Positions 1-11,176 of a stretch of DNA of 64,000 nt are shown here, piece by piece. The stretch covers positions 186,001 through 250,000 of the forward strand of contig NW_026252106.1 of the NCBI RefSeq assembly GCF_025399195.1, in the 5' to 3' direction. The notes below the pieces were generated by a model. The model was not told the origin of the DNA. It ran no database searches and saw only the letters and a program-made list of their open reading frames with translations. Positions within the stretch are counted from its first letter, which is position 1, and each line of letters begins with the position of its first letter. The position numbers were made by a program, and so were the translations under genes. This DNA is from Umbelopsis ramanniana AG. Lineage: Eukaryota > Mucoromycota > Umbelopsidomycetes > Umbelopsidales > Umbelopsidaceae.

Positions 1-194
1 ATGGCCGTGTCTGGGAGCCTCGAACTTTCTATAAGTGGAGGAAGAATAGACATAGTGTCAGACTAAGTTCATTGACTCGAACATTGGCTCGAAGCGGATA
101 ACATCAAGTCATTGCCGCCATATCAAGAAAGCCTGAAATATGATCATACCTGTGAGACTAGAGAGAAGGATAGTGTTAGCAAGATATGATACGT

Positions 195-225
195 GATGGA
201 TGGCATGGATGGATGGATGGATGGG
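195..225. repeat. TGGA tetranucleotide microsatellite
   Basis: About seven imperfect copies of TGGA in tandem, interrupted once by TGGC. A simple repeat in non-coding sequence. Confidence 0.7.
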
Positions 226-1721
226 TGTGATAATTTACCATTGCAACGGATGGATGAGAAAAGAGGCCGAACACTGCTTTGCCTGTGCCGCCAATAAATA
301 ATTCTGTGTCCAAAATTTGAGATGACAGTCACTTTTTTTTTTCTTCACCTTTTTTTCATCCCAGCTTGAAGCAGTCCACTGCCAGGTACGTCAAAATTTT
401 CACCTACCCAAGTGCCGCCAATACCGAAGAAACGAATCAACAGCACACCGAGAATACATAGATCGTAAGAAGAATATAGAATCAAATAAATAGAGATTTT
501 TTCTATCATTTAGAATGCGCAGACGAATTCATAACAAGTGCATGGATCGATTTGAGTCGGTGTCGAACGGTAATAGAATGATAATGATTGGGAGAGTCAA
601 GGCACCAATGTTAGAGGTTTTGCTGTAACAAAAAGGTGGAGCTTGCTTTGCCTTCAAGTTTTCATTAAATCTTTAGAGTCTAATGGTTCTGACAGAATGT
701 CTATTGACTATATTATTGGCATGAATGGCATTGGATCCAATACATCATGCACTATAAAATTTCTCAATTGTAATCTGTTCTCTTCATTAATTCGCCTTTC
801 CATTTTATTTCTCAATGCTTTCACGTCATAGAACAACTATGATAGTGCATTTCCTCTTGTTTTGCCTATAATGAAATTCTTCTCGTGGTCATAACTCTGT
901 CATTTTATTTCATTTTATTTTCCTCCTACGCTTCTGATAAAACAAAAATTATAAGACAATATTGTGTAAAACTGAAGGCTATCGCTCTGTATACTAAAGT
1001 ATTAATGAGACGTTGTCATGAATGGAATGCATCTTGTCAAAAAAAATTCGATCCAACCAATGTACAATACGGCAAGCAAACAGCTCTCAAAATGCTCTGA
1101 ATTGGCCAGCCCTAAGGCTGGTTCATTCTATGTGTTGTACAGCTTGGTAAAAGATATTGTCCTTTTAATGTGTTAAAATTGTCTGCTAGCAGCAATGATG
1201 GACAATCAGTTTCCGTTACGCTGCATATACTTTTCTACAAAATAGTTCACTGCGTTACAATCTGCTGAAACGAGCTTACTAGCATACTTTATATAAGTCC
1301 TCCTATTGAAAGTTCTGAAACTCTCCTTGAGTGGATGTTAAAAGCATCCCCTACACCATCTGAAATACGAAATAGGTAGCAAATAAAAAACAAATATTTT
1401 TCTCTCCCTTCAACGTCGAACGCTTTTGTTCGCCAGATTTAAACGGACTAACAACATTGCATATTTTTCTTTGTATGTGGGCATTTCAGCCTCGTCGTGC
1501 TACTGAAGGGAAACCAGCCAAAATGTGATTGGTCGATTTTCGCATTCTCCTGAAAGGTCGGTGCCCCATGACGACGTTTGGAGGCCAAACCTCAATATGA
1601 AGCGGTCATAACATAGCAATATAAGTTAATACGGTCTCATATCAGAGTGCAGAAACAGTGTATAAGCAATAATTGGGTGTAAACATGCCAGCAGCTTATG
1701 GAAAGAACTATTTTTTCTGAG

Positions 1722-1755
1722 CCGCGGAAGAGGGACAAGAACAATTCCGCGGAAG
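1722..1755. promoter_or_regulatory. Direct repeat of CCGCGGAAG upstream of PEX11
   Basis: CCGCGGAAG occurs at 1722-1730 and again at 1747-1755, 25 bp apart, just before the PEX11 start codon. The CCGCGG core is itself palindromic, as expected for dimeric zinc-cluster regulators. Fungal peroxisomal genes are often controlled by such factors, but this exact motif is not one I can assign. The regulatory role is inference. Confidence 0.3.
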
Positions 1756-1782
1756 TTATAATTAAATCGTCGCCCAGATTTA

Positions 1783-2763
1783 ATGGCTCAAGCATTTTTT
1801 TGGGGCTCTGGCTTTTTACCTCTCTTCAGAATGACCACCACAACCGACATTCACACTGAGCACAACCTCACTCCTCCGCTCACCCCACCATTATTATCCC
1901 TTAAAGATGTCTCGATATCAAGCAAAGCACAGCAGCCGACAGCAAAGCCACCTGTCACTATTCTTCGCCAAGTTTTGACGCTTACTGACGGTCGTGACAA
2001 GGCACTCAAGTTAATACAGTACTTCATCAAAATCATATTACATCATGGTTATATTGATAAGAAATGGAGGATGTTCAGCAGTCTGTCTGCTTTGGCGTCT
2101 AACTTCTCAACCACCCGAAAGATAATTCGTCTTGGTCATATCATTGAGCCTACGGCTGAGCTTTATAATGCTGCTTATACATCACCAAAAAAAGTGCCAG
2201 AAACGACGATACAGCAAGTAGATTCATTTTTAAGCATCATGAGTCTTATTTTTGGTATCGGTAACGACTTGGCCGATGACATTTTCTGTCTGAGTAAAAT
2301 CAACGTTCTGCCAGCATCGTGGGCCAAAAAAGCGGAGCCCTGGTCTTATCGGTGTTGGTTTGCGGCTATTTTGATCGACACCCAGCGAATGATAAGAGAC
2401 ATCGTGGCTCAACAGCACAAGATGAAGCAATGGAAAACCGAAAACCTACATATTGTATATCCACAAACAGACCCGAATGATACCCGTAACGATCAGCCCA
2501 TGTCATTGTTTTCTGCTACAACACGGGGGGACCAGTTATCATGGATAGACCGAAACGACCAGCAAAATTTGCTACGGGAATGGACAGCAATGCAGGACAA
2601 ACTTTTCTGGCTACACGTATCTTTCATCAAGACAATAATGGATGGCGGCTTCTGTGGTTATGATTTGTTCCAATGCCAATTTTCCAACGGTTTCCAGGCA
2701 TGGACAGGGTTTATCAGCGGCGCGCTTTCCGCTTATAAGCTTTGGTGCAAAAATTCAACATAG
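1783..2763 (+). CDS. PEX11: Peroxin-11, peroxisomal membrane elongation/division protein
   Basis: Single exon, 326 codons from the first ATG. Pex11 coats and elongates the peroxisomal membrane before fission and sets peroxisome number. The family's N-terminal amphipathic region is visible at about residues 65-115 (GRDKALKLIQYF, then an arginine/lysine segment and RKIIRLGHIIEP). The family's C-terminal hydrophobic patch is at the end, with GFISGALSAYKLW. A proline/threonine-rich leader of about 50 residues precedes the domain. An in-frame second ATG lies at 1831, directly after a pyrimidine-rich stretch ending in CAG, so the real start may be residue 17 with a 5'UTR intron upstream. Fungi often have several PEX11 paralogues; which one this is cannot be told here. 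Confidence 0.88.
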   Translation: MAQAFFWGSGFLPLFRMTTTTDIHTEHNLTPPLTPPLLSLKDVSISSKAQQPTAKPPVTILRQVLTLTDGRDKALKLIQYFIKIILHHGYIDKKWRMFSSLSALASNFSTTRKIIRLGHIIEPTAELYNAAYTSPKKVPETTIQQVDSFLSIMSLIFGIGNDLADDIFCLSKINVLPASWAKKAEPWSYRCWFAAILIDTQRMIRDIVAQQHKMKQWKTENLHIVYPQTDPNDTRNDQPMSLFSATTRGDQLSWIDRNDQQNLLREWTAMQDKLFWLHVSFIKTIMDGGFCGYDLFQCQFSNGFQAWTGFISGALSAYKLWCKNST

Positions 2764-4010
2764 AGTACATACATTAAGCAACAAACCTGCCCTATCCGTC
2801 ATTGTACGTAGAAATGATAATATACACCGCGCGACTAGTCATTTTTTTCTTTTTTTTGGTGTTCCCTTAAAAAAACAATTGCATCAACCCAGTCAGTCAC
2901 CTACCTATACCAATAATACACACCAATATATGTTCTGACTGATTAATAGCAAGATTACATCTTCAATATCATCGTCACTTTTACTTGAATAAAACAAAAA
3001 AGTTTTTTAGAGTATGAAAAGTGTTTCTAATCGCTATCTTTGGGCGTAGCAAGGAGCCATACATACCACCACAGCTAGTGGCACAGCGTTCTTTCTAACC
3101 AGCAAGTGATCCCTACTAACTGAAGTCATGTCATGAACTTTCATATTACATTTTATCACATATCTGTGTCAAAGCAAAAGTCGTTCGATGCTATTTTTTG
3201 CTGGAGCCGCATTTGGTGATCAAAATGACCTACTACCCCCCCCCCTCACACCAGCCTCAACGTTGCTCACCCACCATTTTTCTACATAGCTATGGGCTCT
3301 CTTTACTCTTACCGAGTGGCAAAGGGCGAATAATCCGGTGAGTATTTCATTCATAGCGTTGCTATAAGCTCTGTTCAACATTTGATCCTCTGCCCAGGTA
3401 TTTACTAGAAACCTTACATTTCAACCCCCACCGATGCCCCAAAATTGGATAGTGGAATTACAACCATGGCAAGTTGCGTGCATGACATGACGATTGTCAG
3501 GAACAGCACTTGATATCACTTACCCTATCTTCACTTTGCTTTTATTGCCGTGAAACAAAAAGCTATGGTCAAAAGTATTCATATCATATAAAAATATACA
3601 GTTGAAAGCGACGGAAATGTTATACAAAAAGAAAGACTGTCAGCTGGCTAGAGAGAGAGGGGGGGAGTAACATGATGTGATCGGATGCGGCTCAGTGTGT
3701 TTTGGACGCTTTTCCAACGGTAAATGATACCAACCGTATTATTATTTGACACAGACGTATTGAGAAAAACGACGAGTGTAAAGGTTTTCTACTTTGTCTT
3801 CAAGAGAGCAAGTAGAAAAAGTGAGCCATCGCTGGTAAAGACCCACAAAGGAATAGCTTGAAATTAGCGCCAAAGGTGTCCCCGTTAATTTCATGGTCCG
3901 CTCACACAAACTTTGTTGTCTCAGAAAACGGTGTTTTTTTTAAAAGGCGGTCTCTTATTCGCCTTCAAGACTGTCAGACTGTTTGCGACTCCAAGGTCAT
4001 CGCTGTTGGC
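2764..4010. other. Intergenic region, PEX11 3' end and OGT promoter
   Basis: No protein pattern is seen on either strand. It contains a C10 run at 3236-3245 and a purine-rich patch near 3650-3668 (GA repeats running into a G tract). It probably holds the 3'UTR of PEX11 and the promoter and 5'UTR of the O-GlcNAc transferase gene. Confidence 0.45.
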
Positions 4011-7000
4011 ATGCTGTTCCAACAGTCTGTGCCTGGTGTCTTTAATCAACCTTATAATAATACGCTGTACAACCAGAAGAATGCTTATCGATCCGATATG
4101 AGGCCGCCAGATAATACTGCTCAAGACAAAGAGCTGATCAACTCGGTCAGCGATCTAAATGTCGCCAATGATGAAACATGGAAAGAACGTAAAGATCCCT
4201 TCTCAACCAAAGGCCCGACTTCGACAACGCTGGTTGACTTTGAGGCTATCGCACCACCACCTCCGTCCAAACGCTTTATCAATGACAACTCGGCTTCTCA
4301 GTATAACACGGTATCTTCACATCAATATATGGATGTTGCTCGATCTTCTGCGTCACGATTTGGTCAAACTTTGCATGAAAGTACTCATGTGCTTCCTTCC
4401 ATGTCTTATGGTAGCATGCCAATTCATCCTAGTTACCAACCTGGTATGCAATCATCGTCATCTACTTTACCATTGTCAAACCATCATACTTTTCAACAGC
4501 AGCAACCGGCATACTCAGCACTTCAACAACAGCAGCATTTACAAGCTTATAATCCCTCTATCATGGTTCCACCGCAATCTCCTACGCTTGCTAGCTATTA
4601 CTTTGAAGGTTCCAATTCGTGGTTTGATCAATATCAAGATCCGAAAAGATTGCGCAGCCCCTCAGCTCATGTCGATACCGATTATATACAGATGATGCAG
4701 CATCGACAGCAATGGTATTCCATGAATGCTGCTGCTGCGAACCTGATGGTTGGTTATGGTTTTGCAGATGCGCAAGCCATGCAGCAGTGGCTTTTGCAAC
4801 AACAACAAACTTACCAAATCAATCCTCAAGCCTCAATGAATGCCATTTACCAACTGCCAGGCTCTAATCCCATGCTACTCAATGGCCAGCCATATCAGAC
4901 CCTTCAACAACAGCAGCAAGCCATTCTCATGCAGCAATTATACTCACAGCAGCATCTCATCTCATCCATGGCAGTTCCTTCGTCTGTCCCACCTATTGAG
5001 GCACATTACTTGGACAATGTACAACGTAGGAAGCATTCACTCAAACATATGGGGGCACTCCCTAGAACTTCACAATCATACAGTGCCAGTATACCACACC
5101 CATCACAATGTAAGTTGACAGCAAAATATAACCCACCGGCTTTTTTTAACAAAGCTTTTAATTTTTCTCTTGCATTATCTTCTTACAGTTGCAATAAACT
5201 CACAACTATCGGTGACACAAATGCTACAAGCCGGTGCCATTGACTCCTCTGAAGCAAGCCGAGATCAGCTACTTGCATACGCCCACACTCTATATGCAAA
5301 CACGCCATATAACCCGACTTTGTTAGAATTACTGCATTTGCTAAACTCCTTGCATCCAACACATCTACCGACTCTTCTTCTACTTGCTTGCGTGTATTTT
5401 ACGCAACGCAATTATCAGGCATCACTTCACTACAATCAATTGATTCTTAAGCAAGATCCACAATATGTAGAGGCTATGAGCAACATTGGAACCACGCTTC
5501 GAAGTATGGGACGCACAAGTGAAGCTGAGCAATGGTGGTACCAGGCGGTCAAGCTGAGACCGGGTTATTGGGACGCGGTGGAGAATTTGGTCGGTGTCCT
5601 GTGCTCCAGCCAATCCCACGATAAAGCGAAAAAAGTTGTCACTGCTGTTAGCCATGCGGGTCATGACGATGCCAATGCCACTAAATTGATCCGATACAAA
5701 GAAGCTTTGAATGTATGCGATTTTGTCGAACAATTTTTTTTCAAGTCGTCGCCGGATGCCGACGTGAAAGCCACCACCATTGGACGCCTAGAGTCCGCCA
5801 TTAAGCCCCCCAAAGATCTTCCAAAACACCAAATACCAAGACTACAAAACTTATTTTACGCAAAGGGAAATCTCAAATATGCTATGGGAGACATGATTGG
5901 AGCTCGCCATGAGTACGAAAAGGTTTGTTGTGAGGTTGCAATAGGATGGAGGGACATGGATGAAACCAATTTTTTTTTTTTTTTTTGACTAACGTGCTAT
6001 CACTCTCCTCAACTCTTCAGGGCTTAGAAATTGTATTTGGCGGAAGGAGTTTATTAGAGGTGGTCAATCAAGTGGCAAGCGTCATTGGTTCATCAAGCGT
6101 TGCACAGGCTTACCGTCATGGCACTTTGGTTGAATCCAACGCATTGCCTCTCATTTTGCTTCATCCTGAGCAAGCTTCAAGGCTTTTGAGCATAACTTTT
6201 CCTGAGACGGGCGGCGTCCTGCCTGGTCTTGCTGGCACAGATCGCAATCCGACGTCACCGAGTTCGGTTGATACAGTTACAACAAGCAGTATTCAGCAAG
6301 CCGCTCAAACCACCTCTACCATCTTGTTGACTTTGGCAAAGATGTTTCAAGATATGATGAACCCTTCATCGTCCACTTCTCCTACTGCCATTGCTACTGC
6401 AGCTGCTGATGAAACATCCACTAAACCGACCATGTCTATTCTGTTGCCGCTCTATTATCTCAGCCTTTCACTGAACCCAAGCCCATCGACGGCAAACAAC
6501 CTGGGCATTATTTTAAGCAACATTTCAGGGGCTGCTTCCGCCAATGCTATCTTTATCCAAGACAAGCCACGTCAACTACAGAACCCCGTCACTGGTACTT
6601 CTTTGGCACTCCAGTACTATTCATATGGCTTGCAATTGGACCCCCGACATCCTCATCTTTACACTAACTTGGGATCCTTACTGAAAGACATGGGTCATCT
6701 CAATGAAGCTGTCCGTATGTACGAAAAGGCTGTTGAATGCAATCCTCGATTTGACGTTGCTCTTGCCAACCTCGGAAATGCCATCAAGGATATGGGTCGT
6801 GTTCAAGATTCAGTGCAGTGGTACAAGCGTGCTGTCGAAGTTAATGCCAACTTCGTCGATGCTATCTGTGGCTTGGTGAATTCCCTAGGCGGTATCTGTG
6901 ACTGGCGAGGAAGAGGAAGTGTTGGAGACGAGCATGGCGTTGACGCAGTGGGACGATTTATACCCTCCTCTGGCGATGTCAAGTCCTGTTCTGGCTGGAT

Positions 7001-8984
7001 TGGAAGAGTTGTTCAAATTGTCGACAAGCAACTTCAGGAAGGTGTTGTCTGGGGTACTGGAGTATTGAAGTGGAAGCAAGAGAACGGATTGCACTTTTTG
7101 GAAAATTTGGTTGATTGCGCTGTCCGGTCTATCAGTCAAGATGCCAATGTTAGAGCAAATGCCAAGAAGGCGTTAATGAAACGAGGCGTTGCCATTATGC
7201 AAAGGTCCAACGACAAGGTCAATGAAGGCGCCTGGGTCATTCGACTGATTGAGCGTACCATCCGACGCTTACAGCGGTCTTGGTACATCACGACCTATGG
7301 AGCAACTATCACTGTTGACAAGTCTGTCACTTTACCTGCTATCATGGTGTCACCTAACCTGGTTCAAAAATACAAACGACCCGCAATTCCTTCTATGCTA
7401 CCAACTCCTGCTGTTCCTACCGTCCTGCCCTTCCATACCTTCACGTATCCTCTTGATGCACGGCAAATTAGACTCATTTCCCATCGTAATGCATTGCGCA
7501 TATCGCACTCCACGCTTACATCATCTTGGGTACCTTCTCATGTTTATCCACCACCAGCGCCGCCGGCACCAAGATATAAAATTGGTTACGTTTCATCTGA
7601 CTTCAATAACCATCCATTGGCTCACCTCATGCAATCGGTATTTGGATTCCATGACAAGGAACGATTCGAAGTATTTTGTTATGCAACCACTGCCTCAGAC
7701 AGTACACCATACCGATTGAAAATCGAAGGGGAAGCGGAACACTTTATAGACGTTTCAACATGGACCCACCAACAAATCGTCAGCCGATTGCACGAAGATG
7801 GAATTCACATCTTGATCAACTTGAACGGCTATACGAAAGGAGCTCGAAATGAAATCATGGCTGCACGGCCGTGTCCGGTTCAATGCTCTTTCATGGGTTT
7901 CGCTGGAACCCTTGCCGGTGGTTGGTGTGACTGGATCATTGCAGACCCTATTGTATGCCCACCAGAGATGGTGAGTTGCGAACAATGGCGGTACCGAAGA
8001 GCACATCATAGAAACGAAACAGTGGGTGATTTCACTGGTGATATCGATCCTGAATCAGCATTGGATAACTTCGTCTACACCGAAAAGTTCATTTACATGC
8101 CTCACTCGTACTTTGTCAATGATCATAAGCAAGGTTTCCGTGAAGAAGAGGATAAGCAACAACCAATGGTACCACCGTTGCGCGATCAGTCTGACTCTAA
8201 TGTTTGGGAAGTGGAAGAACTTAAACGTTGGAAGATGCGTCGTGAAGTTTTTCCTGACCTACCGGACGATGTCATTATCTTTGCCAACTTCAATCAACTT
8301 TACAAACTTGAACCGGGAACTTTCCGACTCTGGCTGCGCATTCTTGAACGAGTTCCAAATTCCATCATCTGGCTCCTTCGGTTCCCTCCAGCTGGTGAAG
8401 CCAATCTTAAGCGAACGGCCATGGAATGGTGCGGCCCTCAGGTTGCACAGCGTGTTGTGTTTACTGATGTAGCACCCAAACATATCCACATCCATCGTGG
8501 CCGCGTAGCTGACTTGTTCTTGGATACTCCGGAATGCAATGCGCATACCACTGCGGCTGATATTTTGTGGAGTGGAACTCCCATTCTCACATGGCCAAAG
8601 TATATGCACAAGATGTGCTCTCGGGTAGGAGCCAGTATTGCCCGCGCAACATCTTTTGGCGACGAAATGATTGTTCAAAGTGAACAAGAATACGAAGAAC
8701 GCGCCGTGGCTTTGGCCAACAGTCTAAAATACAGCTATGACAATTCCAACGGTGAAATGAAACGTGTCGGCAACGGTGCTCTTCATGATCTTAGAAAGCG
8801 ACTTTTCACTACACGAGAACACAGTCGACTCTTTGATACCCTTCGGTGGACAAGAAATTTAGAAGCTGGTTACATTGAGGCGTGGAAACGATGGGTCACA
8901 GGTGAAGAGTTTGAGGATATCAATGGCAATTTGGATCACTCGGGGTGCATTTGGGTGACGGACCCCGATGATACCAGCCATTGA
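4011..8984 (+). CDS. OGT: UDP-GlcNAc:protein O-GlcNAc transferase with TPR repeats
   Basis: Proposed exons 4011-5109, 5189-5922 and 6021-8984 give 1598 residues; all joins keep frame with GT-AG borders. It transfers GlcNAc from UDP-GlcNAc to Ser/Thr of nuclear and cytosolic proteins (GT41). The first ~360 residues are low-complexity and rich in Gln, Ser and His. TPR units follow in two blocks (about residues 385-600 and 800-890; e.g. NLGSLLKDMGHLNEAVRMYE). The GT41 catalytic half begins near residue 1130 with IGYVSSDFNNHP; the His near 1142 corresponds to the active-site His of human OGT. NLNGYTKGARNE, the Lys in FNQLYK near 1373 and LDTPECNAHTTAADILW complete the nucleotide-sugar site. A 30-residue insert follows IADPIVCPP. 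The start is the first in-frame ATG. Pattern fits OGT better than the O-fucosyltransferase SPINDLY. Confidence 0.93.
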
Positions 8985-9362
8985 ACAAGAAGAACACATC
9001 AAACTTATTACAGCACAAGACAAAACATACACCTAATTGGAACGAAAAAGTGGAAACCAAACGATATTGGGCCTTGGCGGCAGTGCGTCACTGGGCTTTC
9101 AAAGAAAGTACTGATAGAACATACTTTCACATTTCAAATAGTTTCTTCTTTTTTTTTCCACATTATTCATTGGCCCTTTGCATTATAATTCAATAAGACA
9201 AATTTGCAATAATACAGTTGTTTAAACCAATCCGTTTTGCTAGCCTAGCTCAAAGGGTCCCAAGTCTGTCTTGGTCTGTGACTGCTTCTGTCAGCGCCGC
9301 TCCTTCCTAACTTTTTTTTTTTCCAAGACTTGAAACCATACTCTTGCTACTCTACAATTACC
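8985..9362. other. Short intergenic region between OGT and 2OG oxygenase gene
   Basis: About 380 bp between two genes on the same strand. It carries pyrimidine tracts near 9140-9165 and just before the next ATG. No additional gene is seen. Confidence 0.4.
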
Positions 9363-11003
9363 ATGGGCAAGACTGGAAAAGAAAGAAAACGTCGTCGATT
9401 GCTTCAAACAAAGCCCGACCATGTCTTGACCGACCACGAAGATGAGAATCGAGTTCTTGAATACGGCGGTATCATCTCCGCCGAAGATATGAATACCACC
9501 TTGCGATGCCTGACTACGCTCAAAGATCACCCTGACCTTGTTCGATCCAAGGAATTTAAAGCACTTCGAGCCGTTGTCCATTTAGTTCATGATTCTGCTT
9601 TTGCTGTTACCGGAAAGGGTATGTATCAATGGCTTGTACAGGCATTCTATACATTGTTCGTCCCCTCATATATGCCTTTTTTTTTCACCAGGCGCTACCC
9701 TTAGCGGTCGTATATCCGATGCTCTAACAGACGGACGATGGGCTGATGCCTTGGCTGCTTTAGCTGAAATGAGATCAAAGGGTCAAGTGCCGAAACTGGG
9801 AGCCTTGCAACGCTGGGTGCGTGATTGCGACGCCGCTTCGCTCCGAGATGGATCGCACGGCGACCCTCAGATATTCAGAGTGCTCGACAGCATTCTTCGT
9901 ACCGCAGATCCCAACCTCATACCTAGTCACGACAGCGACCATCATCCAGTTCGACAAATTGGTTCCTGGTCTGCCTTCCCTCGTGCCAGCCCTCTGCAAA
10001 TGGTTTACGATGCCATCAAGGCAGGAAACTTATTCAGTACGTTTGCTTCGATTATCTTCTTTTAAAGCTTATACTCTTTCGCCATGATAGAGATGACTGT
10101 TAATCAAAATGGACTACTAAACCATTTCAAATTAGCTGAAGAACAAGCTGAGCAGTATCGCAAGTCTTTCCGTGTAGTATGCCATGAAAAAGGCTCTGAG
10201 CGGCGAACACCCAATGAATACGACTTCATGTTGTATGCATCTGTACCTGGTACAATCAAAACATCTGAACCAAATATGCACCCAACTGTTGAACGTATCG
10301 ACGTACCGAATGTACCTGGAGCGTTTATGATTACCAATGTTTTGAGTTCAAGCGAATGTGATCAAGTCTTGTCTGCAGCTGAAGCTATAGGCTTCACTCC
10401 AGATGTCCCTGCCGTTGGAGCAGCTGTCGACTCTGTCTCAGTATTGGCACACAACTTTTTCTGGCTGGTCGATGACGACTTCCTTGGTACTATCTTCAAA
10501 CGATGCGAACCTCACTTTCCTAAGGAGATCAGTGGCGGTGCTGTCGTTGGTGTGAATTCCCGCTGGCGGGTATACCGATATGTCCCTGGTGCTATATACC
10601 GTGTAAGTGAACGCATATTTTACCACTGCCTGTCCAGGTTTATTCACTGACTTGACTGTCTCTATAGCCGCACATTGATGGCGCTTGGCCAGGAAGCGGG
10701 CTTGACCCAGTGGATGGAACCTACAAATACGACATGTATAACAACACAAGATGGTCTCGACTCACGTTCTTGCTTTATCTAAACGAAGAGTTTGAAGGTG
10801 GTCCAACCACGTTTTTCTTGCCAGCTGCTCAGGAAGGTATTTTGGAGGCTCGTGCTGTGTCGCCTCGCAGAGGATGTGTGTTATGCTTCCCACATGGAAA
10901 TACCGCTGGAAGTTTGCTTCATGAAGGCAGCCCAGTTCTGAATGGCGCAAAATATGTCGCTAGAACAGATGTATTGTATATGTGTACGCCGCCAAAGGAA
11001 TAG
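9363..11003 (+). CDS. 2-oxoglutarate/Fe(II) oxygenase, prolyl-4-hydroxylase type
   Basis: Proposed exons 9363-9618, 9692-10036, 10136-10602 and 10668-11003 (467 residues). The third exon could instead begin at 10091, also in frame; I prefer 10136 because a CTAA-type branch site lies about 20 nt upstream. The C-terminal half is a P4Hc-type double-stranded beta-helix. It shows the Fe-binding His-x-Asp (PHIDG, about 358-360), the distal His in LLHEGSPV (about 441) and the 2OG-anchoring Arg in YVARTD (about 455). The N-terminal ~220 residues start with a basic KERKRRR cluster and look helical, possibly a substrate-recognition or nuclear-targeting part. Substrate unknown; hydroxylation of protein side chains is the usual activity of this branch. 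AATAAA follows the stop almost at once. Confidence 0.85.
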
Positions 11004-11176
11004 AAATAAAACAGAGTTTTGCATGCAATGGGGTTTTTATTACCTGCAAGTATTAATGCAATGAAAAAATGAAACAGTAAGAAAAGAGACATCATAATTT
11101 GTCGTATTTAGCATACCGACGCAATGAACTCAATGCGCTGGCGAACACATGCAAACTCTCAGTATATGGCAGCTAT

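Larger units (their letters stand above)
1..1782. other. Left-edge non-coding stretch, upstream of PEX11
   Basis: I find no convincing coding exon here: open frames are short, AT-rich and carry no recognisable protein pattern. It holds a small TGGA repeat near 195-225 and two copies of CCGCGGAAG close to the PEX11 start. An ATG frame at base 1 ends at a stop after 21 codons and could be the tail of an upstream gene, but nothing supports it. Confidence 0.5.

Noticed and set aside
1-66. ATG-started 21-codon frame at the left edge
   Set aside because: Could be the end of an upstream gene, but too short and without a recognisable pattern.
643-1100. Open frames upstream of PEX11
   Set aside because: AT-rich, short, no domain pattern, no plausible partner exons.
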